This document shows, piece after piece, positions 33,724-42,144 of a stretch of 64,000 bases of DNA; the stretch's first letter is position 1, and the number at the start of each line of letters is the position of its first letter. Where the stretch lies: NCBI GenBank assembly GCA_030424715.1, contig JAUHWH010000007.1:62001-126000 (forward strand), written 5' to 3'. A model generated the notes under the pieces. The model was given only the letters and a program-made list of their open reading frames with translations, did not search any database and was not told the origin of the DNA. Made by a program: the position numbers and the translations under genes. This DNA comes from Bdellovibrionia bacterium (GTDB lineage: Bacteria > Bdellovibrionota > Bdellovibrionia > Bdellovibrionales > JAGQZY01).

Positions 33724-33744
33724 ATACTATATCATATATAGTAT
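33724..33744. promoter_or_regulatory. Palindromic operator of the higBA-like operon
   Basis: ATACTATAT and ATATAGTAT form perfect 9-bp arms around a 3-base spacer, 10 bases upstream of the toxin start. The sequence also contains TATACT-like -10 hexamers, so repressor binding would cover the promoter. Confidence 0.75.
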
Positions 33745-34158
33745 GTAAAGAGAATGGCCCAAGTTTGGCAGCTTGTTCATATGGCTGCTAAACGCAAGGT
33801 TTGATTGATGAAATGCCCATATATTTAAATTATTGAAATCACTGAGGAAATAAATGGTGGGTTTGATGAGACTCGAGTTCGCAGGGCGACCGAGATGTCG
33901 ACACGGCCATTTCTACCTTTTGATAGTCGTACAGCAAATTTATAAGGAAAAATCCCGACTGCAGCCATAATTGTGCCAGCAAAGCCTTGGGCTGAGGGCC
34001 ACATCGTTGCGTCGGTGAAGCTTGTGTGTTTATACGGTAAAATAGTCGAGATTCGAACCCGTTGATTGGAGGACTCTAATTTGTCTCCTTTGGGATGGCT
34101 CACAGCCAAATCTGCATAAAGACTTTTCAAACAAGTACAATTGAATTAGGGTGTTGCC
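33745..34158. other. Region without a confident gene
   Basis: A 101-codon minus-strand frame (33825-34130) exists but has no recognisable domain, no good ribosome-binding site and composition unlike its neighbours, so it is not called. A stretch at about 34045-34065 resembles a tRNA T arm on the minus strand but has no surrounding cloverleaf. The region may be decayed DNA at the edge of the toxin-antitoxin island. Confidence 0.35.
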
Positions 34159-34899
34159 ATGTTAATGCGCACATCTTTTTCATTTAATTATCTGAGTGAC
34201 ATCAAATCTTTACCTGGCTTTGTTAAGGGCGGGAAAGACAAAGTACCCAAGGATCTCAGTGACTATAATAGTGAGCTGGTTGCTCGTTGGTCGGATAAAA
34301 TAATCAAAGACCATATTGAAGAAGTGGCGACCAAGTCGAAAAACAACTTAGAAATCTCCGCCAGAGATTTTAAAACACCAAGCTATCACACTGGCACGGG
34401 CAGTTTTGATTGCCCCTTTTTTAAATACGATTTCTCGGTGGAGCAAGCTGAAGAAGATTTTAGCAAATGTATTTTCACCGGAGTGCTAGAAGTCGAGAGC
34501 TTGGATATGTTTAATCAAGTGCGAGATGTTATCGACAGTTGTTTTAATTTTACCTTTGATAAAGTCATCTGCCGCCTACCCAAGGGCGAGCGTGATCTGA
34601 AAGAACTCATTTACTCACTAGACGACAATAAGAAAGCTTTAAGTACTATCTTCGATTTTTCTTATGAAAATGACTTTTCTAGCTTCAATCTTGTCCATAA
34701 GACCTCGGGTAGACAAATCACCGTCAACGACAAAGAGTTAGAAATCAACTTTAGTGCCAGCCACACCATTCCTGAAATGCTCGAGGCTCTCAAAGAAGTG
34801 AATAATAATATTTTTCTGGCGACATCAAAACAATACCATCTTCTGACCGATGCCGACGGTAGCGAACCAAAAAATCAAGTGTTTTGGACGACCACTTAG
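34159..34899 (+). CDS. Hypothetical protein
   Basis: 246 aa, no signal peptide or membrane segment, acidic, not recognised. Start at ATG 34159 or the second ATG two codons later. Visible features are a Cys-containing FDCPFFKYDF segment, a DSCFNFTF strand, and a C-terminal SASHTIPEMLEALKEV helix. The protein appears well folded, with alternating charged helices and strands. The next gene starts 35 bases downstream on the same strand, so the pair may be an operon. Confidence 0.6.
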   Translation: MLMRTSFSFNYLSDIKSLPGFVKGGKDKVPKDLSDYNSELVARWSDKIIKDHIEEVATKSKNNLEISARDFKTPSYHTGTGSFDCPFFKYDFSVEQAEEDFSKCIFTGVLEVESLDMFNQVRDVIDSCFNFTFDKVICRLPKGERDLKELIYSLDDNKKALSTIFDFSYENDFSSFNLVHKTSGRQITVNDKELEINFSASHTIPEMLEALKEVNNNIFLATSKQYHLLTDADGSEPKNQVFWTTT

Positions 34900-34933
34900 A
34901 TTATTCAACACTGCGAACAGTTGAGGGGTTTTT

Positions 34934-35632
34934 GTGAAGCAAGAATGGAAAAGAATTGATGAAGGTCTCTGGCAGTGCCCCTATGAATTTAGTGCGGGTG
35001 TTTGTCGATCGATACTGGTTCAGCTCGATGAGAAAAAGTTCCTTGTGTATAGTCCCGGAGATCAAGCAACGGCCGATCTTGCCAAGTCCGTCATCCCAGA
35101 AGACAGTGAGATTTTTCTGTTGGCGCCAAACACTTTTCATAATTTGGGACTGGTTGCCTGGAGTGAGAGTTTTCCAAAGGCGAAGCCCGTAGCGGCAGCC
35201 CCAGCCATCGCCCGTTTACAGAAAAAGACAGGCCTGCAGTTAGAGAACATTGAGGGTTTAAAAGGTGAACTGCCTGAGCACATTACTTTGCTGGAGCTAC
35301 CTCATAACAAAATCGGCGAGGTCTGGTTAGATATCCGGGGCGGCAGCGACAGAGTTTGGGTGGTCTGTGATGCAATTTTTAACTTCTCGAGCCTCCCGGG
35401 TGGTGTTATGGGCTTTTTCATGAAGCTCAATCGAATGGGACCTGGGATCGAGATGAGTCGGATGTACCAATATATGGGGACGTCCAACAAAAAGAAATAT
35501 GGGCAGTGGCTAATGAGTGAGATCAGCGAAAAAAAACCAACCCAGTTTATCCCCCTGCATGGCGAGATCTATGAAAAGCAGGATCTGACGGAAAAACTGC
35601 AAGTCCTCGCTCGGCGTAGGCTGGTGAAATAG
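34934..35632 (+). CDS. DUF4336-like, metallo-beta-lactamase-fold-related protein
   Basis: 232 aa, GTG start. The early part, LVYSPGDQATADLAKSV followed by LLAPNTFHNLGL and a FPKAKPVAAAP segment, matches the pattern of DUF4336 proteins, which keep a beta-lactamase-like fold but lack the HxHxDH zinc motif. No such motif is seen here. A later DAIFNFSSLPGG and IPLHGEIYE resemble the later Asp and His metal-site strands of the fold. Followed by a terminator. Enzymatic activity cannot be claimed. Confidence 0.6.
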   Translation: MKQEWKRIDEGLWQCPYEFSAGVCRSILVQLDEKKFLVYSPGDQATADLAKSVIPEDSEIFLLAPNTFHNLGLVAWSESFPKAKPVAAAPAIARLQKKTGLQLENIEGLKGELPEHITLLELPHNKIGEVWLDIRGGSDRVWVVCDAIFNFSSLPGGVMGFFMKLNRMGPGIEMSRMYQYMGTSNKKKYGQWLMSEISEKKPTQFIPLHGEIYEKQDLTEKLQVLARRRLVK

Positions 35633-35659
35633 TCCCTTGAAAAACTGTATGGACTGGAG

Positions 35660-35700
35660 CCTTGAGTGGGGTGATATTGGGCCACTCGAGGTTTTCTTTT
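35660..35700 (+). terminator. Rho-independent terminator after the DUF4336-like gene
   Basis: CCTTGAGTGG (35660-35669) pairs with CCACTCGAGG (35682-35691), one G-T pair, 12-base loop, then TTTTCTTTTT. It lies 28 bases after the stop codon. Confidence 0.8.
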
Positions 35701-35900
35701 TAGTAAGAGACTGGGCACTTTTGAAAATGCCCGAGTGAGTCGTTGTCATTTTTTTTGACAGGTTTCAATGTTGAAAAAAATACGACAACATATCATCTAA
35801 ACCCCTGAAATGACCTAAGTTCACACCCGTTTTGTGCCCTCGCTGAGCATTCAGAATTTTGGTCTGAATTTTGCTCTTTTTTTAGAGGATGGAGGCGCGA

Positions 35901-36935
35901 ATGCAGAAGGCTTATTTGGCGAACCGGGTTTTTCAATTTCTTGTTTACCTTATCTTATTTGGCAGACCTGCCGTTGCAGAGCCTTACCATTTTCAAGCCT
36001 ATTTCGACTCTCATGTTCATGTATTTTATTCTGAAGATAACAAGATGGCTGCTGAGCACTTTGCTTCATTCTTCTCAAATGAAGCAAAAAAGGTGAAGAA
36101 AGCACTTATTATTTCTCCCTCTTATGTTATTGATAGTCGCTTTGAACAAGCTGGGAACGAGTACCCCTATCGCGAGCTACGAAATAAATTGACGGCTGAC
36201 CTAGTTGCTCAAGATGTGAGCCGGTTCTTTGGTGTTTGTGGGATGAATCATTTTTGGTCCGATGCCGTTGAGGTTACATCAAAGTGTTTAAAGTTGCCCG
36301 GGATGATCGGGATCAAACTTAGGTTCAGTGACGGCGATCGCCTCGTCGACAAAAACCACTTCGAAAGAATTCGCTTAACGCTAAAAGAAAATTCCAAAAA
36401 GGCAAAAGTTTTACTCATTCATATGCCTGGCGAATACCCCTGGGCGTATTACAAAAAAGCGATTGCAACCTCTGAAGAAATCAAGTCGGCCAGAGTAATG
36501 GACAATGAAGATCTTGATAAACTTTTGGCATTAGCCAAACAGTTTCCGCTGACTCAGTTTGTCGTTGCTCATTCTTTAAATTCTTTCCATCTCGTAGAGG
36601 ATCTTGCCGCCAAGAGTAAGGGCGTCAATAATATCTGGATTGAAGTTTCAACATCGTTAACAACTCTTCTGTCAGACTGGTCGCCATATGAGCTGTCGTC
36701 CCCATCATGGGAAAACTACGCGAAGGCTTGGCGAAAGTTCAATATAGACAAAATTCTTTTTGGCTCAGATCAGCTGGTCGGTGAGGCCAGGTACAATCTG
36801 CATGAATACGACGGTGGAGAGATGTTCGATCAGCAAAGCGAAACAATTGTGCGCAATCCTTTTCTCTCAGAAGACGAGAAGAATAAAATCCTGCACGAGA
36901 ATGGCCGGAATTTCATTGAAGTTATTGGTCAATGA
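35901..36935 (+). CDS. Secreted amidohydrolase (PF04909-type, metal-dependent hydrolase fold)
   Basis: 344 aa from ATG 35901, selected because GGAGG lies six bases upstream; ATG 35889 is less well placed. Signal peptide to about residue 26 (FGRPAVA). TIM-barrel amidohydrolase features: DSHVHVF (HxH metal pair), GMIGIKLRF, LLIHMPGE (third His), QFVVAHS (fourth His), and FGSDQ (catalytic Asp) near residue 290. Amidohydrolase-2 proteins are hydrolases or decarboxylases of small molecules and are mostly cytosolic, so an exported version is unusual. Flanked by short gaps; no operon partner. Substrate unknown. Confidence 0.78.
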   Translation: MQKAYLANRVFQFLVYLILFGRPAVAEPYHFQAYFDSHVHVFYSEDNKMAAEHFASFFSNEAKKVKKALIISPSYVIDSRFEQAGNEYPYRELRNKLTADLVAQDVSRFFGVCGMNHFWSDAVEVTSKCLKLPGMIGIKLRFSDGDRLVDKNHFERIRLTLKENSKKAKVLLIHMPGEYPWAYYKKAIATSEEIKSARVMDNEDLDKLLALAKQFPLTQFVVAHSLNSFHLVEDLAAKSKGVNNIWIEVSTSLTTLLSDWSPYELSSPSWENYAKAWRKFNIDKILFGSDQLVGEARYNLHEYDGGEMFDQQSETIVRNPFLSEDEKNKILHENGRNFIEVIGQ

Positions 36936-37231
36936 GACGATCTGGCATCAATTGATGCTGCCCCAGTGAGAGATCCGAGGCCAGGCTCCGGCCTTGAAGC
37001 ATGAATGTATAGAGCATTCGCCCCAAAAATCTGTAGCTGAGTCGGCGTGTTTAACGAGAAAGTCCTCCATGACTTCTTGCGGCAGAGGCCAGGTTTAGTT
37101 AAGTCTTGAACATATTTCATTGGATGAGAATCATCTCAGAGAAACATTTGCAGTGAAAAAATGGACTTTTCCGCCAGAGGTTTTTGATTGCTATACCGTG
37201 GCTTCAACCTAATCACTCAGAGGAGTTCACT

Positions 37232-37735
37232 GTGCGTTTAAAACTATTGATTTGCTTACTTATTATTCCTTTTTCTCTTTCGTCATTTGCAATGACTGCT
37301 GAAGAAGAAGCCAATTTTAAAGCCAGAGTTGAGAACATGTATGGCATCCAGAAATCAGCATCACTAGTCCTTTCTTCAGTGGCTTTAGTGACTTATTGCC
37401 CAGCTGGTGCCGCTGCTACGGGTGTTGCCGCCGTGGTTGATACTTTGCCTGGTGTGGCTTGGATCCAGTCACTGTTGCAAGAAGCTGAGAGACCTCTTGG
37501 TTTTGGACCCGAGTCAAAAGGTAAGTACGAGTATCTTGGTGGTTGGTCTGCCGTGATTACCGACGTTTTAACAACGGGCTACGACCTTACTGATCTAAGC
37601 ATGGATGAGCCTTTTCGTGACGAGATGAAGAACGCCTATGCTGAGACTTCTGAGTGGGCTTTAGATGCCTTCGGTGAATCTGGGTACTGCGTAGACCAAT
37701 GGGAGCAAATTGGTATTCTTTTGGGGCTACGCTAG
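37232..37735 (+). CDS. Secreted protein of unknown function
   Basis: 167 aa from GTG 37232, preceded by GAGGAG. Signal peptide MRLKLLICLLIIPFSLSSFA. The mature part begins acidic (MTAEEEANF), contains a small-residue hydrophobic segment (GAAATGVAAVVD) and two Cys, one at TYCPAG and one at GYCVDQW, which may form a disulfide. No domain recognised. Followed by a terminator that probably also serves the convergent kinase-like gene. Confidence 0.65.
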   Translation: MRLKLLICLLIIPFSLSSFAMTAEEEANFKARVENMYGIQKSASLVLSSVALVTYCPAGAAATGVAAVVDTLPGVAWIQSLLQEAERPLGFGPESKGKYEYLGGWSAVITDVLTTGYDLTDLSMDEPFRDEMKNAYAETSEWALDAFGESGYCVDQWEQIGILLGLR

Positions 37736-37770
37736 TCTCTCGTTTATCTTTCTCATTCGGTTTTAATAAT

Positions 37771-37800
37771 AAAAAGCCCATCCCAGCGATGGGTTTTTTT
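37771..37800. terminator. Rho-independent terminator, probably bidirectional
   Basis: CCCATC (37777-37782) pairs with GATGGG (37788-37793) around a 5-base loop, flanked by an A run and a run of eight T. It lies between convergent genes ending at 37735 and 37803. Confidence 0.85.
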
Positions 37801-37802
37801 TA

Positions 37803-38441
37803 TTAGTAGGGATCAAAAAAGACGATATCTTGGGTGTCGATATCAAAGGCTGTATTAAAATTTTTCTTTTCGAAGAGTGAGGATTGAGGAGCATTCACGA
37901 AAGTGTGTTTGGATGCATCAATTAAATCGTTGATGGGTTTTGGGAGCGATGTGTTGGCTGCCAGCTCGTAGAGAGAGTCTAAAGGAATGCCGCGAAAGTA
38001 TTCGAAAACGATCACCCCGATCTCGGTGTCAGAATCCACGACTCGTGTCACCCTTGTCCCCGGGTGGGACCAGGCGTCCATTAAGAGATGTCGTTCTAAG
38101 AGATCTGCAGTGCTCAAAGTGTTGTGTAAAACCTTAAGGGTATATTTCTGGCCCGTACTGTCTCGGACGCTATAAACAGAACCTTGAATGCCAGCACCTA
38201 GAATCTCCTCCACGGTGTAGGATCTATTTGACGTTTCGATCTTGTCACCAATGCGCTTTGGAAAAACATAGGGAGACACTTTTAGCTTTTTATTCACATT
38301 AATGTTTATGGCCAGCTCTCTTATTTGCAACCAATCTTGAAGTAGCTCGTTTCTAAATATTTGCTGACAATTCATCGCCAAGGAAAGCCGAGGGGGTGAG
38401 CAAATGAAAATAAAAAGAAGAATGGTGGGGATCGTTTTCAT
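37803..38441 (-). CDS. Exported protein-kinase-like protein, short and lacking a catalytic loop
   Basis: 212 aa with a signal peptide (cleavage near SLA in PPRLSLA). After residue 70 a kinase N-lobe is recognisable: Gly-rich loop LGAGIQGSVYSV, then TLKVL with the ATP-binding Lys, a hinge-like VIVFEYFRGIPL, and at the very end DIVFFDPY, a D-x-G-like magnesium-site Asp. The HRD catalytic loop and the whole C-lobe beyond are absent, and the protein stops right after the Asp. It is either a secreted pseudokinase or minimal atypical kinase, or a truncated gene; the stop is followed by a good terminator, which favours an intact gene. Confidence 0.6.
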   Translation of the reverse strand: MKTIPTILLFIFICSPPRLSLAMNCQQIFRNELLQDWLQIRELAININVNKKLKVSPYVFPKRIGDKIETSNRSYTVEEILGAGIQGSVYSVRDSTGQKYTLKVLHNTLSTADLLERHLLMDAWSHPGTRVTRVVDSDTEIGVIVFEYFRGIPLDSLYELAANTSLPKPINDLIDASKHTFVNAPQSSLFEKKNFNTAFDIDTQDIVFFDPY

Positions 38442-38585
38442 AAAGTCCTTGGTATTTGAGGCAACAGGGTATCAAAAGAGCTGGGGAAGCACGGCTCTTT
38501 TTTCGAGGTTTTGCAAAAAAGATAAGGCTGTCGACACTTTTGACAAATTAATCTTCGACCTATTAGATAAAATGGCGGGAGCCGG

Positions 38586-40622
38586 TCAAAAGTTGTAGTT
38601 GGCGCGCAGGCCCCATTCCAGTGGGGCGGCGTTTTGCTCGTACAGACGAGCCTGGAAACTGGGGGGCTCGTTGCCGAAGTAAAACCCTCTTTGCGAATAC
38701 CTTGAGTTGAAAATATTCTTTCCCCACAGGGATAGCGTCAGTTTGTTGGTGGGTGTCCAGTTCAAGCTGGAGTTCAACAGAATGTTGTCTTGAGCCACTT
38801 CATCGTGACTGTTTGAATACAAGAATCCGTCTCTCCCAGTGGTATTGAGCGTGAGCTGCAGGCTCGATGTGAGCCTAACGACCGAGGTGAGAGCGAAAGT
38901 GTAGGTCGGGGAGTGCGCCAGTTCACGGCCGTCGTAAGATCGGTTGCGGAGCTGATAGTCCACAAACTGTGCGTCGAGAAAACCGACGCTACTAAAAAAT
39001 GAAAACCTCGGAGAGGCCTGCCATTGACCTTGCCACTCCAGACCGTAGTGTTCGCTTTGGGCGGCATTGTCCACAAACAAAGTAAACTTACTGGGGTCGG
39101 TCGGATCATCTTGGCTCGAAGTGGTGATCTGGTGGTGACGTCGATCCATGTAAAAGAGGCTGATACTGTTTTGGTAACGGCGGTTTTCGTGGCGCCAGCG
39201 GACTTCGTAGTTCATTGCGTACTCGGGGTCGTACTCTTGTTGGTCGCGAGTTAAATTGATTTCAGGATTGAAGCCGGCTCCTTTAAAGCCTCTGGCGACC
39301 AATGCTTGCCAGGTGTGTTGTCCGCTAGCGTATTGGTAACGCAGATTGAAAGCAAAAGGGGTAGACTTTTTTAGACTCTCAAAGCCTTGGGAGTCTTGGT
39401 ACCTGATCTCTTGTTGTTCGATTCGAGAACTCAAGGTGATATTGGCACGTGGAGAGAACCGGTAATTTACATTTTTTAGGAGAGCCACTTTGTCCGACTG
39501 AAAGTCAGCAATCAGGTTGTTCCTCAGGATGGCATTACGATATGAGTTCACATCAGTCTTCTCTACCTTTTGGTAGTAGTGCAGTCCATAAGAGAAGTCC
39601 CAGTGCTTCCACTGGTGTTGCATGATCGACTTGAGGTGTAGATTGGCCTTGCGACGGTTGTAAGCTTTAAAGTAGTCATAGTTTTTATTCCATCCTGGGA
39701 TGAGGTTCCAAAAGTCGTTGTTGTTCCAATCTTCATCGTAAGAGACCAGCTGGTCGCTGTGACTGTAAGAAGCGATCATTAAATATTGTGTGCGTTGACT
39801 CAGTGGTCCGGTCCATTCGAGGGAGTGACCATGGGTGAGCTGGTCGTCATGTCCCTTTCTGTCAGAAAAGACATTAAAACTATTGTCGGTGTTCCACAGG
39901 TCGTTACCGTTTTTGTTTTCTCCGTAGATGTGACTGCCTGTGATTAGAGATGAACCAACGTTCCATTGCCAGCCAATATTCCCAAAACTCTCGTCTCGTT
40001 TTGAAGTGTGGTCTTGCCAGTGCGGGTTATAGAAATAGCCATCAGAGTTATTTTTCTGAAATCCAAACTTCATGGAGAAGTTGTCTGAGATCACGACACC
40101 ACTGCGCGTTCCAAACATACGGTGATTCTGAGAGCCCCAATCTGTCCACACCGAGGTGTGAGTTTCTGTTACGGGGAGGCTGGTAAAAAGAACGTTGCCA
40201 CCGATTGAAGAATCGCCGTATAAAAAAGTTTGGGGTCCTTTTAGAACCTCCACTTGGCCCACATCGTACAGGGCCAAAACACCGCTCAGGCCACCGAGAT
40301 CAATATGGTCATAGAACACTCCGACCGAATTCGACGGCATGGTGTCGTACTCGCTGCGCTCACCAATTCCGCGGATCTTGAAATAACGCGTTCGATTGCT
40401 GCCGCTGGCGGTACTGAGGTTAGCAAATTGACTCCAGAGTTCCTCACCATGAAAAAGGCTACGGTCTTTGATTTGTTTATCACTGAGACTCTCTTGTGCT
40501 GGATTCGCTAACTGAAAAAAATTAGCTTTTGAGTCTCGAATCTCGATCCGTTCAATGGAATCTGGCTCGGCAAAACAGAGGCTCGATAATAGAAAAACAA
40601 GAGTGATAGCGAAGGTTTTCAT
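38586..40622 (-). CDS. TonB-dependent receptor under TPP riboswitch control (thiamin or precursor uptake)
   Basis: 678 aa. Signal peptide to about residue 18 (SSLCFA), plug about 40-150 with YFKIRGIGERSEYD, SVGVFYDHIDL and VEVLKGPQTFLYGDSSIGG, then a barrel rich in aromatic and Asp/Asn residues ending LRANYNF. The leader directly upstream is a TPP aptamer whose 3' end abuts the ribosome-binding site, so the receptor is expected to be switched off when thiamin pyrophosphate is plentiful. That assigns the substrate as thiamin, its phosphates or a pyrimidine/thiazole precursor. No thiamin biosynthesis gene or inner-membrane transporter is next to it. Confidence 0.92.
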   Translation of the reverse strand: MKTFAITLVFLLSSLCFAEPDSIERIEIRDSKANFFQLANPAQESLSDKQIKDRSLFHGEELWSQFANLSTASGSNRTRYFKIRGIGERSEYDTMPSNSVGVFYDHIDLGGLSGVLALYDVGQVEVLKGPQTFLYGDSSIGGNVLFTSLPVTETHTSVWTDWGSQNHRMFGTRSGVVISDNFSMKFGFQKNNSDGYFYNPHWQDHTSKRDESFGNIGWQWNVGSSLITGSHIYGENKNGNDLWNTDNSFNVFSDRKGHDDQLTHGHSLEWTGPLSQRTQYLMIASYSHSDQLVSYDEDWNNNDFWNLIPGWNKNYDYFKAYNRRKANLHLKSIMQHQWKHWDFSYGLHYYQKVEKTDVNSYRNAILRNNLIADFQSDKVALLKNVNYRFSPRANITLSSRIEQQEIRYQDSQGFESLKKSTPFAFNLRYQYASGQHTWQALVARGFKGAGFNPEINLTRDQQEYDPEYAMNYEVRWRHENRRYQNSISLFYMDRRHHQITTSSQDDPTDPSKFTLFVDNAAQSEHYGLEWQGQWQASPRFSFFSSVGFLDAQFVDYQLRNRSYDGRELAHSPTYTFALTSVVRLTSSLQLTLNTTGRDGFLYSNSHDEVAQDNILLNSSLNWTPTNKLTLSLWGKNIFNSRYSQRGFYFGNEPPSFQARLYEQNAAPLEWGLRANYNF

Positions 40623-40628
40623 GAAAGC

Positions 40629-40716
40629 TCCTTTCCTACGCCAGTATGAACTGGATCAGGTTCAAGGGTTCACACATTTAAAGCGTGTCTCAGGCTTTCG
40701 CCACCCCTAGGGTTTG
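40629..40716 (-). promoter_or_regulatory. TPP riboswitch (THI element)
   Basis: Reading the minus strand, the conserved aptamer segments occur in order: CTAGGGGTGGCG, CCTGAGA, a variable P3-type hairpin (ACACGCTTTAAATGTGT), then ACCCTTGAACCTGATCCAGTT, CATACTGGCGTAGGA. AAGGAG (40634-40629) follows within a few bases of the GCGTAGGA box and lies six bases from the ATG at 40622. No terminator stem is seen, so control is most likely by hiding the ribosome-binding site, as in E. coli thiM. Confidence 0.95.
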
Positions 40717-41182
40717 CCGTGCAACCTAGTTCTTATTAAAAATTAGTCAACAATGATTTTTAGGGTGGGTGTAAGACAAATTAAGAAACAAGATTTGCTT
40801 CGATAAAGAGGCTCAAGCCACACTTCGAACGAAGTTCATTAGAATTTTGATTAGGAGAGTAAATAGGAGTCTAAACTGGGTGGGGCCCACCGAAGAGTGT
40901 GGTGATAAAAGCCAGATGAGGTACAGAGGTACAGAGGTACAGAGGTTCAGAGGTTCAGAGGTTCAGAGGTTCAGAGGTTCAGAGGTTCAGAGGTTCAGAG
41001 GTTCAGAGGTCGGTGGCGTAGGTATTGAAGGCTCTCTCGACGAACGTAAATTGTCAGGGTTATTGTAAAAATTAGCCAGATGACTTTCGCCCTTAACGCT
41101 AAGTCCTTGAATATCGAAGGTCTTTTGCCTTGCGGATCGTGGTATGGCGCTTGCTCCTAAAGTTCCTTATCAAGGAGCGCCC
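40717..41182. other. Intergenic region holding an octanucleotide repeat
   Basis: Apart from the octamer array at 40921-41008 and the riboswitch promoter expected near 40740-40790, nothing is recognised. A + strand frame (40847-41068) translates the array into RGSEVQRF repeats but has no start signals and is not called. Confidence 0.45.
40921..41008. repeat. Octanucleotide tandem repeat, 11 copies
   Basis: Three copies of GTACAGAG followed by eight perfect copies of GTTCAGAG, without interruption. The unit is not a multiple of three, and the array lies between divergent genes, so it can change the spacing of regulatory DNA without affecting a protein. Confidence 0.95.
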
Positions 41183-41668
41183 ATGAGACCTTTTCTAACC
41201 ATTTCCCTTTTAATACTGAGTTTAAGTCTCTTGCCTCAACAGGCTTTTTCAAAGGCCTTTTACTACAAGGTGGATATTGAAAACTTACGTTTTCAAGGCC
41301 GAGCCGAAGAGGGGCTCATCGCGGTTTTTTACGCTGTCGGAAACTCTAACAAAAGAGCTTTTGAGATCTCAAGGGAGCATTTGGGGCGTCTGAAGAGTGA
41401 AACTGATCATCAATTGCATGGGCAGTCGTCTTTTTATATTTCAGAAGATGAGATCGATAGGATCGCTCAAAGATATACAGCATATAGTGTCGACCCCAGC
41501 GGGTACCAACTGCGGGTGAAACTCTTGAAGTATCGGACTTTCGTTGATCAGCACTTATTCTCTGTTCAAATCCCTTTGCCACGGGCCGCTGGACAAAAGT
41601 ATTTCAATTTTTTGGCGCCCGATGACGCCCATCAAATCACATTGGGCGTGATTGCGCGAGCAGACTAA
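41183..41668 (+). CDS. Secreted protein of unknown function
   Basis: 161 aa from ATG 41183, preceded by AAGGAG. Signal peptide MRPFLTISLLILSLSLLPQQAFS. The mature protein is predicted to be beta-rich (FYYKVDIENLRF, GLIAVFYAVGNS, YQLRVKLLKYRTF, HLFSVQIPLP), free of Cys, possibly a periplasmic single-domain sandwich. No family recognised. It is convergent with the next gene, with a 10-base gap. Confidence 0.68.
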   Translation: MRPFLTISLLILSLSLLPQQAFSKAFYYKVDIENLRFQGRAEEGLIAVFYAVGNSNKRAFEISREHLGRLKSETDHQLHGQSSFYISEDEIDRIAQRYTAYSVDPSGYQLRVKLLKYRTFVDQHLFSVQIPLPRAAGQKYFNFLAPDDAHQITLGVIARAD

Positions 41669-41678
41669 GCATTGTCCC

Positions 41679-42065
41679 TTAATTTTCGGGAAGCTCACCG
41701 GTGAAGACGGCGCAGTAGATGTTTCGTTGACTCGATGTTAAACCACATTCCGTGCCGTAGGTCTCCACAATCAGTGGTTCAGACTGCTCGTTTGTTGTGG
41801 TGATGACCAGAGTGTTCTCCGCTTCTAACAGTGACACTTGAATCTTAAAGTTTTCTTTGTCGTCGAACGTTGTCATAGTTTCAAACTCAGAAGGGTGTTC
41901 CGTTGCCGGTAGAAAAATTCGATCCCACTCGCTTGATTTGTTGTCGTAGCAATCCACGACAACCATGTTCTGCCCTTCGACGCTGAACACAGGTACCATT
42001 GGCTTGTCTTGAAAAGACTGAGCAAAAGCTGTACTAAAAATGAATATTGAAATTAGACTATACAA
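41679..42065 (-). CDS. Small secreted protein of unknown function
   Basis: 128 aa beginning at TTG 42065, supported by AAGGAG six bases upstream (42077-42072). Short signal peptide MYSLISIFIFSTAFA. The mature part holds three Cys (VVDCYDN, GTECGL, IYCAVF) and beta-type strands. It lies 79 bases downstream of the 45-codon gene on the same strand, so the two may be transcribed together. No domain recognised. Confidence 0.62.
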   Translation of the reverse strand: MYSLISIFIFSTAFAQSFQDKPMVPVFSVEGQNMVVVDCYDNKSSEWDRIFLPATEHPSEFETMTTFDDKENFKIQVSLLEAENTLVITTTNEQSEPLIVETYGTECGLTSSQRNIYCAVFTGELPEN

Positions 42066-42144
42066 TGGATACTCCTTATTGATTAAGTTGACTCATTGGG
42101 CGGGGCACGCTCAGAAAATGGCCCCATGAAGGGGGCAAGATCCA

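Noticed and set aside
34040-34070. tRNA on the minus strand
   Set aside because: Only a T-arm-like sequence is present; no acceptor, anticodon or D arm can be paired around it.
33825-34130. 101-codon minus-strand frame
   Set aside because: No recognised family, weak start and no ribosome-binding site; left as unassigned.
40847-41068. 73-codon frame encoding RGSEVQRF repeats
   Set aside because: Its body is a translation of the octamer microsatellite and no start signal is present.
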